A DNA stretch of 9,005 bases, taken from an uncultured Pseudomonadales bacterium (GTDB lineage: Bacteria > Pseudomonadota > Gammaproteobacteria > Pseudomonadales > Cellvibrionaceae). A program made the translations under genes and the position numbers. Location: NCBI GenBank assembly GCA_938048505.1, contig CALIUX010000070.1:1-9005 (forward strand). The letters run 5' to 3'. The notes beneath the pieces are model-generated. The model worked only from the letters and a program-made list of their open reading frames with translations. It was not told the origin of the DNA and did not search any database. Shown here piece after piece: positions 1-5,899 of the stretch. The first letter of the stretch is position 1. The number at the start of each line of letters is the position of its first letter.

Positions 1-747
1 CGATTCATCAATGCGAACACCCCAGTCCCTCAAGGTCAGAATAACGCGCTCATGCGCTGGGGCAGACCTTGCTGTAACAAGTGCCGTACGAATGGGGCAT
101 TCACCTTCTGAAAACTGTTGCTGAATAGATTGCAGAGAAGCCAAGAATTCACGAAAAGGGCCACCACTTAACGGGGTTTTGGCCGATGCTTTTTCACTGC
201 GTGCAAACGCCTCTAAACCCTCATGCTGGTATACGCGCTCAGCCTCATCACTAAACAGCACTGCATCACCATCAAAGGCAAAACGTAGCTGATCATTAGA
301 TTCTTGCGCACGCCCACCAGAAAGCAGCGTTGCCGCCGCTACACCATTTTGCAATGCTCGCCCCACATCCTCCGCCGAAGTCGACAAAAAAAGCTGGCTA
401 TTAAAAGGAGCTATATAACGATAAGGGCTTTCGCCACCCGTAAAAGCAGCGCGTGTAATATCCAATCCGTAGTGATTAATAGAATTGAAGACACGCAAGC
501 CCGTATCAGCACTATTACGTGAAAGTAAAATCACCTCAACGCACTCGCGCTCTAGCAATTCATTAATGCGCAGCATCTTTTTAACCAATGCAAACGCCTG
601 CCCCGGTTCCAACACATCATTTTCGTGCTCAATCTGGTACTCAGAATAGGCCTTTAGGCCCTGCTCTTCATATACCGTATGACTGGCATCTAAGTTAAAA
701 AGCGCTCTTGAGCTAATCGCAATCACTAATTTTTTATGGTTATTCAT
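1..747 (-). CDS. 5'-nucleotidase, cytosolic NT5C1-like family (partial, C-terminus missing)
   Basis: The first 249 residues are visible; the frame is still open at base 1, so the C-terminus lies outside the window. The protein resembles the bacterial 5'-nucleotidase family related to animal cytosolic 5'-nucleotidase I, which dephosphorylates nucleoside monophosphates in the cytoplasm. Family-like stretches are an N-terminal LVIAISSRALFNLD (7-20), LSRNSADTGLR (75-85), an acidic phosphatase-type motif FDGDAVLFSDEAERVY (158-173) and ALVTARSAPAHERV (222-235). There is no signal peptide, which fits a cytosolic enzyme. The ATG overlaps the last 8 bases of the PLP-enzyme gene upstream, with a GGGGTGAG stretch just before it, so the two are probably translationally coupled. 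The family call is from recognised motifs; the exact substrate cannot be told from the sequence. Confidence 0.85.
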   Translation of the reverse strand, partial: MNNHKKLVIAISSRALFNLDASHTVYEEQGLKAYSEYQIEHENDVLEPGQAFALVKKMLRINELLERECVEVILLSRNSADTGLRVFNSINHYGLDITRAAFTGGESPYRYIAPFNSQLFLSTSAEDVGRALQNGVAAATLLSGGRAQESNDQLRFAFDGDAVLFSDEAERVYQHEGLEAFARSEKASAKTPLSGGPFREFLASLQSIQQQFSEGECPIRTALVTARSAPAHERVILTLRDWGVRIDES

Positions 748-1783
748 CACACTCACCCCGCACAGCTAATACATCTTGATACGCCTGCTCATAAGGAAAG
801 GTACCAAATCCACCTCCTGTATGCACAAAAACCACATCCTTTTGGTCGGATAGCCACCCCGCCTTGAGCTCTTCTACCAACCCATAAAAAGCCTTTCCCG
901 TATAGACAGGATCGAGCAAAACACCTTCTTGAGTGGCCATTTCAACAGCCAAAGCCAAATCGGCAGCACCCGGCTTGGCATAACCGGCGCCAACGTACCG
1001 ATCGACTGTCTCAAAACGCGGTGCCTGAGGCAGCGAACAGCCTGGATTCAGATGAGACCACTGCTGAAGATCCTCTGAAACTTTTTTCTGAAAATAAGCA
1101 GTGCTATCACATACCGCCATTCCAACAACCTGAATGGACGAACCGGCAAGAGCAAAACCTAATGACAAACCTGCCTGAGTCCCACCAGAGCCCGTTGCAC
1201 ACACAACATGACTAGGCTCAATCGACTTCGATTTAAAGTCAGCCAGCAGCTCAAATGCAGCGGCGGCATACCCCCAAATACCCAGCCCATCGCTTGCACC
1301 CGTGGGGATCACCATTACTTTCTCGCCTTTGGCCTCATAGCGAGCGGCAGCGTCTGCCAATAAAGCTTTTAGTGAGCGACTATACTCTGCTGCTACATGA
1401 ACTGATGACTCTGCCCCCGCCATTTGACCCAACAAGCGATTACCGCCAGATTGATAAACACCCGTATCACGCAAAACTAAATGGCATTTCAGCCCTAGCT
1501 GAGCACAAGCGAGGGCCGTTGCACGGCAATGATTTGATTGCATACCGCCACAGGTGATAATACGCTGAACACCTTGGGACAACGCATACGATAAAACAAA
1601 CTCCAGTTTACGAACCTTATTACCCGACAACGTAAAACCCGTCAGATCATCACGTTTAAGCCAAATATTAGGCGCGCCTGACACACAAAAACGCTGCAGC
1701 TTTTGCAAAGGCGTTGGCAACTGCGCCAAATGAATCTTTGCAGGAAAATAAGCAGGCAAAGATTCCGTTATATCAACTGTCAT
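740..1783 (-). CDS. PLP-dependent D-cysteine desulfhydrase / ACC deaminase family enzyme
   Basis: A fold-type II pyridoxal-phosphate enzyme of 347 residues from the preferred start. Visible features are LKRDDLTGFTLSGNKVRKLEF with the PLP-binding lysine at about residue 56, the QSNH motif at 82-85, a glycine-rich phosphate-binding loop TGSGGTQAGL at 197-206, and LDPVYTGKAFYGL and VFVHTGGG near the C-terminus. These match D-cysteine desulfhydrase (DcyD), which turns D-cysteine into pyruvate, sulfide and ammonia. ACC deaminases are close relatives and usually carry QSNQ rather than QSNH, so desulfhydrase is more likely; the substrate remains unproven. The frame can be extended to a GTG at 1876, but those 31 residues are not family-like and the GTG lacks a spaced ribosome binding site. 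The ATG at 1783 has AAGGGG nine bases upstream. The 3' end overlaps the nucleotidase gene by 8 bases, so this is the first gene of a two-gene unit. Confidence 0.87.
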   Translation of the reverse strand: MTVDITESLPAYFPAKIHLAQLPTPLQKLQRFCVSGAPNIWLKRDDLTGFTLSGNKVRKLEFVLSYALSQGVQRIITCGGMQSNHCRATALACAQLGLKCHLVLRDTGVYQSGGNRLLGQMAGAESSVHVAAEYSRSLKALLADAAARYEAKGEKVMVIPTGASDGLGIWGYAAAAFELLADFKSKSIEPSHVVCATGSGGTQAGLSLGFALAGSSIQVVGMAVCDSTAYFQKKVSEDLQQWSHLNPGCSLPQAPRFETVDRYVGAGYAKPGAADLALAVEMATQEGVLLDPVYTGKAFYGLVEELKAGWLSDQKDVVFVHTGGGFGTFPYEQAYQDVLAVRGECDE

Positions 1784-1924
1784 TTCAATATACCCCTTTA
1801 TCAGATCACTTAGCGCTCTAGAACTTATTGCCTTACTAATATAAATGAGCTCTTGCGGTACTTGAGAGTGATGCACCTAAAAATGCATGTCAATTATTCA
1901 TCAAAAACCCGCACAAAAGGCAAA

Positions 1925-1953
1925 AAAAAGCCCCGCAAAATGCGAGGCTTTTT
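1925..1953 (-). terminator. Intrinsic terminator of yajC
   Basis: Arms 1925-1937 (AAAAAGCCCCGCA) and 1941-1953 (TGCGAGGCTTTTT) pair over 13 positions with one mismatch around a three-base loop. On the minus strand the stem runs into eight T's (1922-1929), giving a good terminator about 40 bases after the yajC stop codon. The flanking A/T runs mean it could also work in the plus direction. It separates yajC from the PLP-enzyme unit. Confidence 0.85.
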
Positions 1954-1994
1954 AAGCTCAGATCAAAAGACGACCCAAACTAAAGTCACTAAAA

Positions 1995-2330
1995 TCAAAG
2001 AGACTTAATCGTGCCTTTAGGCAATACCGCATGAACCGCAGACTTCTGAAAGCGCAATTTAGCTTCATCACCAGCATCAACAACCATATACGACTCATCA
2101 ACTTCAACCACTTTACCCAGCATACCGCTGGTTAAAACAACCTCATCACCTTTGGCGATGCCGCCGACTAGCGCGTCATGCTCTTTTTGACGCTTACGCT
2201 GCGGGCGAATCATCATAAAGTACATCAAAACAACCAAACCCACCAACATGATGATAGAGAAAAAATCTCCACCTGCCTGAGGGGCGCCAGCTTGGGCTTG
2301 CGCAGCGGCTTCAGGAATCAAAAATGACAT
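1995..2330 (-). CDS. yajC: Preprotein translocase accessory subunit YajC
   Basis: A 111-residue protein of normal YajC length. It has a short N-terminal segment rich in Ala, Gln and Gly, one membrane helix at about residues 23-41 (FFSIIMLVGLVVLMYFMMI), the hallmark RPQRKRQKE basic stretch right after it, and a soluble cytoplasmic domain with GDEVVLTSGMLGKV and a lysine-containing C-terminal LPKGTIKSL. YajC is a small inner-membrane protein that associates with SecDF-YidC at the SecYEG translocon. In most gammaproteobacteria it sits in tgt-yajC-secD-secF. Here it stands alone: a terminator follows it, the next gene is a PLP enzyme, and an AraC-type gene with its own terminator precedes it. A consensus-like promoter lies about 40 bases upstream. 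The sequence looks intact and canonical, so the position is the oddity, not the protein. Confidence 0.95.
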   Translation of the reverse strand: MSFLIPEAAAQAQAGAPQAGGDFFSIIMLVGLVVLMYFMMIRPQRKRQKEHDALVGGIAKGDEVVLTSGMLGKVVEVDESYMVVDAGDEAKLRFQKSAVHAVLPKGTIKSL

Positions 2331-2367
2331 AAAATGCTCTCACTACTGTCTTTTTAAAGAAGCGGCA

Positions 2368-2396
2368 ACTCTACAGAGTTTGCGCAATCCTATCAA
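2368..2396 (-). promoter_or_regulatory. Candidate sigma-70 promoter of yajC
   Basis: On the minus strand TTGATA (2391-2396, five of six matches to TTGACA) is followed after 17 bases by TAGAGT (2368-2373, four of six matches to TATAAT). Transcription would begin about 2361, giving a leader of roughly 30 bases before the yajC ATG. The position between the upstream terminator and the gene is right; the -10 is only moderate. Confidence 0.5.
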
Positions 2397-2438
2397 CATC
2401 CTATCAAGATGAATCCCATCAATACCTCTTCCAATCAA
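2387..2438. repeat. Short direct repeats ATCCYATCAA in the yajC promoter region
   Basis: On the plus strand ATCCTATCAA occurs at 2387-2396 and again at 2398-2407, ATCCCATCAA at 2413-2422, and a weaker TTCCAATCAA at 2429-2438. The spacings from start to start are 11, 15 and 16 bases. The first copy contains the proposed yajC -35 box. They may be binding sites for a regulator, or a chance low-complexity run. Confidence 0.5.
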
Positions 2439-2468
2439 TCCTTCCCCTCCAAATAGCAACACCCCAAC

Positions 2469-2493
2469 AAAAAAGCCCGCATAAGCGGGCTTT
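2469..2493 (-). terminator. Intrinsic terminator of the AraC-type regulator gene
   Basis: Perfect 9-bp stem AAAGCCCGC (2472-2480) and GCGGGCTTT (2485-2493) with a four-base ATAA loop. On the minus strand it is followed by a run of six T's (2469-2474, partly inside the stem). It lies about 50 bases after the regulator's stop codon. In the plus direction only three T's follow, so it is oriented to end minus-strand transcripts. Confidence 0.9.
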
Positions 2494-2541
2494 GAAGTAA
2501 TGCTATGTAACCCCTCAACCAAAGCAGGAGGTTAATGATCG

Positions 2542-3468
2542 TTAGACGTAGTCACGGAATAGCTTACGGAACGTGCTGGGTGATAAGCCCGTCCAGCGCT
2601 TGAATGCATTCGTAAAGCTTGTTCGATCAGAAAAATCTAGCGAAACCGAGATACTATCAATGCTCATATGTTGCTTCACAAGATAGTCTACAGCATAGTG
2701 AAAACGCACTTGGTCGCGCAAATCAGCAAAACTGATATCTTGCTGCTGCAAGCGTCGTTGCAATGTCCGCTTCGAAAGGTTTAGCTCTTCCGCAACGTTA
2801 CCAATGCCTAATGGAGACTGGCCAATACGCTTACGTAGCACTTCAACAACACGAGAAGGAATACCATAAACCTCTGGCAGGCGGGCCTGCTCAAGGTACT
2901 CATCGAGTGTTTTAACTGAACCCAAGGCAAACATTGCCTGATCAGTCATTTTTCTTTGCGCTTGAGACTTGTGGCGATCATTCATACAGGCGACTCCCTC
3001 AGCCAGCAATTCTAAAGACTCTATATCTGACGGCTTGATCTCTTCAGTCAAATAAGAAGGTGCAAAGAATATTACTGCAAGCGTCTCACCTTTAATAGTA
3101 TTAACGGGCGCGCCCACGAAGCTGTTCACAATATGGCCATGAAATGTGCAAGCAGGAACAGACGTTGGAGACGGTATCGCTTTAGCGCTGGCTTGAGGCG
3201 CGCTGGTTTCGAAAATTTCTTGAGCAAACGTTCGCTCGGTCGTCAGATGCTGGCCTACAAAAAAGGATTCGCCATGATCCCCAACAGCAACAACTTCTGC
3301 AACTTGCGTAGAGAGCTGGCGCAAAAGTAAGCCATACTCCATCCCAAACATGGCACAACCCAGGTTAAGGTAGTGTGATACACCACTAACCCGATCATCA
3401 CCATAATTTGATCTCACTAAGACTTTAAACAATGCCTTAAGGCGAGACTCGGAATCACTAAAAGACAT
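2542..3468 (-). CDS. GAF-domain AraC-family transcriptional regulator
   Basis: From the ATG at 3468 this is 308 residues. The N-terminal part (about 10-165) looks like a GAF sensor domain: an opening helix ESRLKALFKVL, a core with LNLGCAMFGMEYGLLLRQL, the stretch FVGAPVNTIKGETLAVIFF and a closing helix SDIESLELLAEGVA. After a linker of about 50 residues comes a typical AraC DNA-binding domain (about 215-305) with two helix-turn-helix units: IGNVAEELNLSKRTLQRRLQ and ISVSLDFSDRTSFTNAFKRWTG, ending LSPSTFRKLFR. The effector is unknown and no neighbouring operon points to a target. The frame stays open upstream to a TTG at 3567 (33 more residues, not domain-like); a TTG at 3537 has an AGGGTGG at good distance, so the start is uncertain. 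I prefer the ATG because it begins just before the GAF fold. The gene is a single unit ended by the terminator at 2469-2493. Confidence 0.85.
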   Translation of the reverse strand: MSFSDSESRLKALFKVLVRSNYGDDRVSGVSHYLNLGCAMFGMEYGLLLRQLSTQVAEVVAVGDHGESFFVGQHLTTERTFAQEIFETSAPQASAKAIPSPTSVPACTFHGHIVNSFVGAPVNTIKGETLAVIFFAPSYLTEEIKPSDIESLELLAEGVACMNDRHKSQAQRKMTDQAMFALGSVKTLDEYLEQARLPEVYGIPSRVVEVLRKRIGQSPLGIGNVAEELNLSKRTLQRRLQQQDISFADLRDQVRFHYAVDYLVKQHMSIDSISVSLDFSDRTSFTNAFKRWTGLSPSTFRKLFRDYV

Positions 3469-3574
3469 ATCTGCCAAATCAGGCTGAATATTGGTCGCTG
3501 GCAAGGAAGCAGCATGAGAATGCGCATGAAGTTTCAAATTAATCACCACCCTAATATTAACTGCCAAGACAAAA

Positions 3575-3589
3575 CTACTTCTAAAGTAG
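3575..3589. promoter_or_regulatory. Small palindrome upstream of the regulator gene
   Basis: CTACTT (3575-3580) and AAGTAG (3584-3589) form a perfect 6-bp inverted repeat with a 3-base centre. It is about 110 bases upstream of the preferred ATG of the GAF-AraC gene, a plausible place for an operator. AAAGTAG recurs at 3886-3892 and 3930-3936. The role is inference. Confidence 0.25.
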
Positions 3590-3947
3590 CAACTTTGTAC
3601 GCAGAGAATTATGCGCCATATACGATATCATCACACAGCGCTTAGTGCCAAAAAGGAACTTTATGCGCCACAAATTTCAATTCGCCAAGAAACTCAACTA
3701 ATTGCCTTGTTAGAGAATCGACCTAGAGAGCACGATTTCACTAAAAAAATGAGAAACATCTATTAAGATCACATAAAAATTAGTTTTTCAGCATTAAAAA
3801 CTATACATAAATTTAATCAAACTTAAGAACCAATACAAATTATTTTTTAATACAAATGTTTTATAAAAACGAAATATATGGCGTCAAAGTAGATTTTTTT
3901 ACGACAAATCAATGATTTACAGTCAAAATAAAGTAGTAGGCTCGCTC

Positions 3948-3988
3948 AAAAATAACTCATCACAAGCAGCGTAGTATGAGTTATTTTT
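3948..3988. repeat. Perfect 13-bp inverted repeat with 15-base loop
   Basis: AAAAATAACTCAT (3948-3960) is exactly complementary to ATGAGTTATTTTT (3976-3988). The stem has only three G-C pairs, so it is weak as an intrinsic terminator, although on either strand it ends in five T's. It could be a terminator shared by convergent transcripts, a protein-binding site, or the ends of a tiny mobile remnant. Confidence 0.7.
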
Positions 3989-4053
3989 AGACAGGTTAAT
4001 GCCAAGGTGAAAATTAAAGCGACAAAAGTGCCATTTGAAGACTGCGCAATGAC

Positions 4054-4092
4054 AAAAAGATATTTTCAGCGCCACATCCTTAAAGCGCTGAA
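4054..4092 (-). terminator. Probable terminator of bcp
   Basis: On the minus strand TTCAGCGC (4085-4092) and GCGCTGAA (4065-4072) form a perfect 8-bp stem with a 12-base loop, beginning about 54 bases after the bcp stop codon. A run of five T's (4054-4058) follows the stem by six bases rather than directly, so it is not an ideal terminator. Confidence 0.5.
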
Positions 4093-4145
4093 CAGCAGTA
4101 TTGGTAGGGCAGTAGATTTGGGAATGCGACTAGAGCCGTGCCGTA

Positions 4146-4610
4146 TTACTGCTTCAGAATGACCATCACATCATCATGATGTGTTTTGGTCTTCACTTTA
4201 TCCATGATGTGACTAAGACGGCCTTCTTCATCGATGATAAAAGTTGTTCTGAGAATACCCATAAATTCACGCCCCATAAATTTTTTAAGACCCCATACGC
4301 CATATTTCTCAGCGATGGCATGGTCTTCATCGCTGAGCAGCGTAAAGTTAAGCTCATGCTTGTCTTCGAATTTTTTGAGACGCTCAGGCGCATCAGGACT
4401 AACGCCTAAAACGACCGCATTCACCGAATCATATTCGGCTTGAACATCGCGCAAAGCGCAAGCCTGTGTCGTACAACCGGGCGTCATCGCTTTAGGGTAA
4501 AAATACAATACAACTTTTTTACCCTTAAGCTCAGATAACTTGACCACTTCACCCAATTGATTCTTTAAAGTAAAGGCTGGCGCCTTATTACCAATCTTTG
4601 GAAAGCTCAT
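4146..4610 (-). CDS. bcp: Thioredoxin-dependent peroxiredoxin, Bcp/PrxQ type
   Basis: A 154-residue atypical two-cysteine peroxiredoxin that reduces hydrogen peroxide and organic hydroperoxides in the cytoplasm, with thioredoxin as the usual reductant. The thioredoxin-like fold begins GNKAPAFTLKNQLGE; the active site is VLYFYPKAMTPGCTTQAC with the peroxidatic cysteine at residue 46 and the resolving cysteine five residues later at 51, the PrxQ spacing. The common YPKDNTPGCTTEAC is here YPKAMTPGCTTQAC, a mild change. GVSPD (peptide turn) and RTTFIID with the conserved arginine follow. Length is normal. I chose the second ATG (4610) because GGAG lies 8 bases before it; the first ATG (4616) is only two bases from that site. 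A terminator-shaped hairpin sits directly upstream of the ribosome binding site, and no promoter is evident between it and the gene. Confidence 0.95.
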   Translation of the reverse strand: MSFPKIGNKAPAFTLKNQLGEVVKLSELKGKKVVLYFYPKAMTPGCTTQACALRDVQAEYDSVNAVVLGVSPDAPERLKKFEDKHELNFTLLSDEDHAIAEKYGVWGLKKFMGREFMGILRTTFIIDEEGRLSHIMDKVKTKTHHDDVMVILKQ

Positions 4611-4626
4611 TTTCATTTCTCCAGAT

Positions 4627-4659
4627 GCAAAAAAACCGCGCCCAAAAACACGGTTTTAC
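4627..4659 (-). terminator. Terminator-like hairpin just upstream of the bcp ribosome binding site
   Basis: On the minus strand AAAACCGTG pairs with CGCGGTTTT around an 8-base loop (nine pairs including one G-U in RNA), followed by further T's in a run of seven. By shape it is an intrinsic terminator for transcripts coming from mdh, about 125 bases after the mdh stop. It ends only about a dozen bases before the GGAG of bcp, leaving no room for a bcp promoter downstream of it. Confidence 0.6.
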
Positions 4660-4675
4660 GATTTATTGCTTTACT

Positions 4676-4721
4676 CGCTGCTTTAAACTAACTGTTTTAA
4701 TTAGTTTTTTAACTAGCAGCG
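4676..4721 (-). repeat. Stem-loop in the mdh-bcp gap
   Basis: CGCTGCT (4676-4682) and AGCAGCG (4715-4721) are perfectly complementary, and inside them ACTAA (4687-4691) pairs with TTAGT (4701-4705), giving one longer bulged hairpin. It is the middle one of three consecutive hairpins between mdh and bcp. Confidence 0.6.
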
Positions 4722-4738
4722 TGAAAAGAGTCGCCACT

Positions 4739-4773
4739 CAAGCATCATACTTAAACACTAATCATGATGCTTG
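4739..4773 (-). repeat. Stem-loop directly after mdh
   Basis: CAAGCATCAT (4739-4748) and ATGATGCTTG (4764-4773) form a perfect 10-bp stem with a 15-base loop, starting 12 bases after the mdh stop codon. No T run follows on the minus strand, so by itself it is more likely an mRNA 3'-end stabiliser or processing structure than a terminator. Confidence 0.65.
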
Positions 4774-4785
4774 GCGATTTTACGC

Positions 4786-5769
4786 TTATGCTGGCAATAA
4801 AGACTTAACAGCGTCACGCTCTTCTTTGAGCTCAGTTTCAGTCGCGTTCATGCGCTCTTGAGAGAAGGCATTAACGGAAAGGCCTTGAACAATCTGCCAG
4901 TCGCCATCTTTACATGTGCAAGGGAAAGAGTAGATCAAGCCCTCTTCAATGCCATAGCTGCCATCTGAGTAAACACCCATGCTTACCCAATCACCCTCGG
5001 CTGTGCCAAGTGCCCAATCGCGCATATGGAAGATAGCCGCATTCGCTGCAGACGCTGCACTTGAAGCACCACGCGCTTTAATAATCGCTGCACCACGCTG
5101 CTGCACATCAGGAATGAAAGTGCCTTCGTACCACTCGGTATCGATCTTATCGATTGCCGCATCACCTGAAACCAACGTCTGATGAAGATCGGGATATTGA
5201 GTAGAAGAATGATTTCCCCAAATTGTCATCTGAGTAATATCATTAATAGAAGCGCCTACTTTCTGACCCAACTGAGTCAAAGCACGGTTGTGATCAAGGC
5301 GCATCATGGCGGTGAATTGACGCGGGTCAATATCGGGCGCATTACGCTGAGCAATCAAGGCGTTGGTATTGGCTGGGTTACCCACAACCAACACTTTGAT
5401 ACCACGAGAAGCGTGGTCATTAATGGCTTTACCCTGTACAGAGAATATCGCAGCATTAGCTTCTAGTAAGTCTTTACGCTCCATACCTGGGCCACGTGGG
5501 CGCGCACCAACAAGCAATGCGTAGTCAGCATCTTTAAAAGCAACATTGGCATCATCAGTTGTTACCATGCCTGCAAGTAGCGGGAAGGCACAGTCATCCA
5601 ACTCCATCGCCACGCCTTTTAGCGCATCAAGTGCGGGGGTGATTTCGAGCATTTGCAAGATAACAGGTTGGTCTTTGCCGAGCATTTCACCCGCGGCGAT
5701 ACGAAACAACAATGAGTAGCTGATTTGGCCAGCGGCGCCGGTTACGGCAACACGAACAGGTGCTTTCAC
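4786..5769 (-). CDS. mdh: NAD-dependent malate dehydrogenase (LDH/MDH superfamily)
   Basis: A 327-residue enzyme oxidising malate to oxaloacetate with NAD in the TCA cycle. It belongs to the group of bacterial Mdh that resembles the cytosolic eukaryotic enzyme, not the E. coli type. Seen are the Rossmann loop [12 protein letters not shown] (third glycine of GxxGxxG replaced by Ser17), [15 protein letters not shown] with substrate-binding arginines near residues 92 and 98, [16 protein letters not shown] with the catalytic Asp159, WGNHSST with the catalytic His187, and [11 protein letters not shown] chose the GTG at 5769 because GGAG lies seven bases before it; the TTG at 5775 has no room for that site. 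A strong promoter sits about 75 bases upstream and a terminator-like hairpin lies in the leader. With malate synthase two genes upstream, it would drain malate made from glyoxylate. Confidence 0.96.
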   Translation of the reverse strand: MKAPVRVAVTGAAGQISYSLLFRIAAGEMLGKDQPVILQMLEITPALDALKGVAMELDDCAFPLLAGMVTTDDANVAFKDADYALLVGARPRGPGMERKDLLEANAAIFSVQGKAINDHASRGIKVLVVGNPANTNALIAQRNAPDIDPRQFTAMMRLDHNRALTQLGQKVGASINDITQMTIWGNHSSTQYPDLHQTLVSGDAAIDKIDTEWYEGTFIPDVQQRGAAIIKARGASSAASAANAAIFHMRDWALGTAEGDWVSMGVYSDGSYGIEEGLIYSFPCTCKDGDWQIVQGLSVNAFSQERMNATETELKEERDAVKSLLPA

Positions 5770-5793
5770 AATCAATCTCCGTTTTAACTAAAG

Positions 5794-5824
5794 AAAACAC
5801 CGAACACTCAAAAAGTGCTCGGTG
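5794..5824 (-). terminator. Terminator/attenuator-like hairpin in the mdh leader
   Basis: On the minus strand CACCGAGCACT (5814-5824) and AGTGTTCGGTG (5798-5808) form an 11-bp stem that is fully paired in RNA (one G-U) with a five-base TTTTG loop, followed by TTTTCTTT. Read on the plus strand the G-U becomes a mismatch, so the structure is built for minus-strand RNA. It lies after the dUTPase gene but also downstream of the mdh promoter, 14 bases before the GGAG of mdh. Confidence 0.75.
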
Positions 5825-5843
5825 CTAGAAAATACGTGCTCGC

Positions 5844-5871
5844 ATTATAGAGCAACGGGGTCAAAAGTCAT
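5844..5871 (-). promoter_or_regulatory. Probable sigma-70 promoter of mdh
   Basis: A perfect TATAAT (5844-5849 on the minus strand) is preceded after 16 bases by ATGACT (5866-5871, four of six matches to TTGACA). A start near 5837 would give a leader of nearly 70 bases containing the hairpin at 5798-5824. It lies between the dUTPase stop codon and mdh. Confidence 0.65.
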
Positions 5872-5899
5872 TAGTGAGTGGTGAGCCACCCTGCTTTGA

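Larger units (their letters stand above)
3469..4145. other. AT-rich gene-free region upstream of the regulator
   Basis: About 580-680 bases with no convincing gene on either strand, markedly AT-rich between about 3740 and 3960. It lies between the 5' end of the regulator gene and the 3' end of bcp, so it must hold the regulator's promoter, but I could not pick one with confidence. It contains a small palindrome at 3575-3589, a 10-base direct repeat TTATGCGCCA at 3609-3618 and 3661-3670, a perfect 13-bp inverted repeat at 3948-3988 and a terminator-like hairpin at 4065-4092. A 51-codon plus-strand frame from a GTG at 4007 to 4162 is open but shows no gene-like features. Confidence 0.6.

Noticed and set aside
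304..522. Plus-strand open frame of 72 codons
   Set aside because: Antisense shadow of the nucleotidase gene; Arg/Ser/Thr-rich composition is typical of such frames.
1021..1557. Plus-strand open frames of 64 and 100 codons inside the PLP-enzyme gene
   Set aside because: They lie antisense within a clearly coding minus-strand gene and have no recognisable protein features.
1784..1876. 31-residue N-terminal extension of the PLP enzyme
   Set aside because: It starts with GTG without a spaced ribosome binding site, is not family-like, and the internal ATG has a good AAGGGG site.
1859..1893. TTGACA at 1888-1893 (minus strand) with an ATGCA-N8-TGCAT inverted repeat downstream, as a promoter and operator of the PLP-enzyme gene
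   Set aside because: The -35 is perfect but nothing like TATAAT lies 16-18 bases downstream (CACTCT), so I do not list it as a promoter, though the unit must start between 1784 and 1924 unless it is read through from yajC.
4007..4162. Plus-strand 51-codon open frame starting with GTG, ending inside the 3' end of bcp
   Set aside because: No well-spaced ribosome binding site, no recognisable domain, and it overlaps a terminator-like hairpin. Part of the translation (SSIGRAVDLG) resembles spurious products read from tRNA genes, but the DNA lacks a T-arm (GTTCGAATC-like) and a cloverleaf, so I call neither a gene nor a tRNA.
4598..4861. Plus-strand open frame of 87 codons across the mdh-bcp gap
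   Set aside because: Spans three hairpins and the mdh C-terminus, lacks a ribosome binding site and shows no domain.
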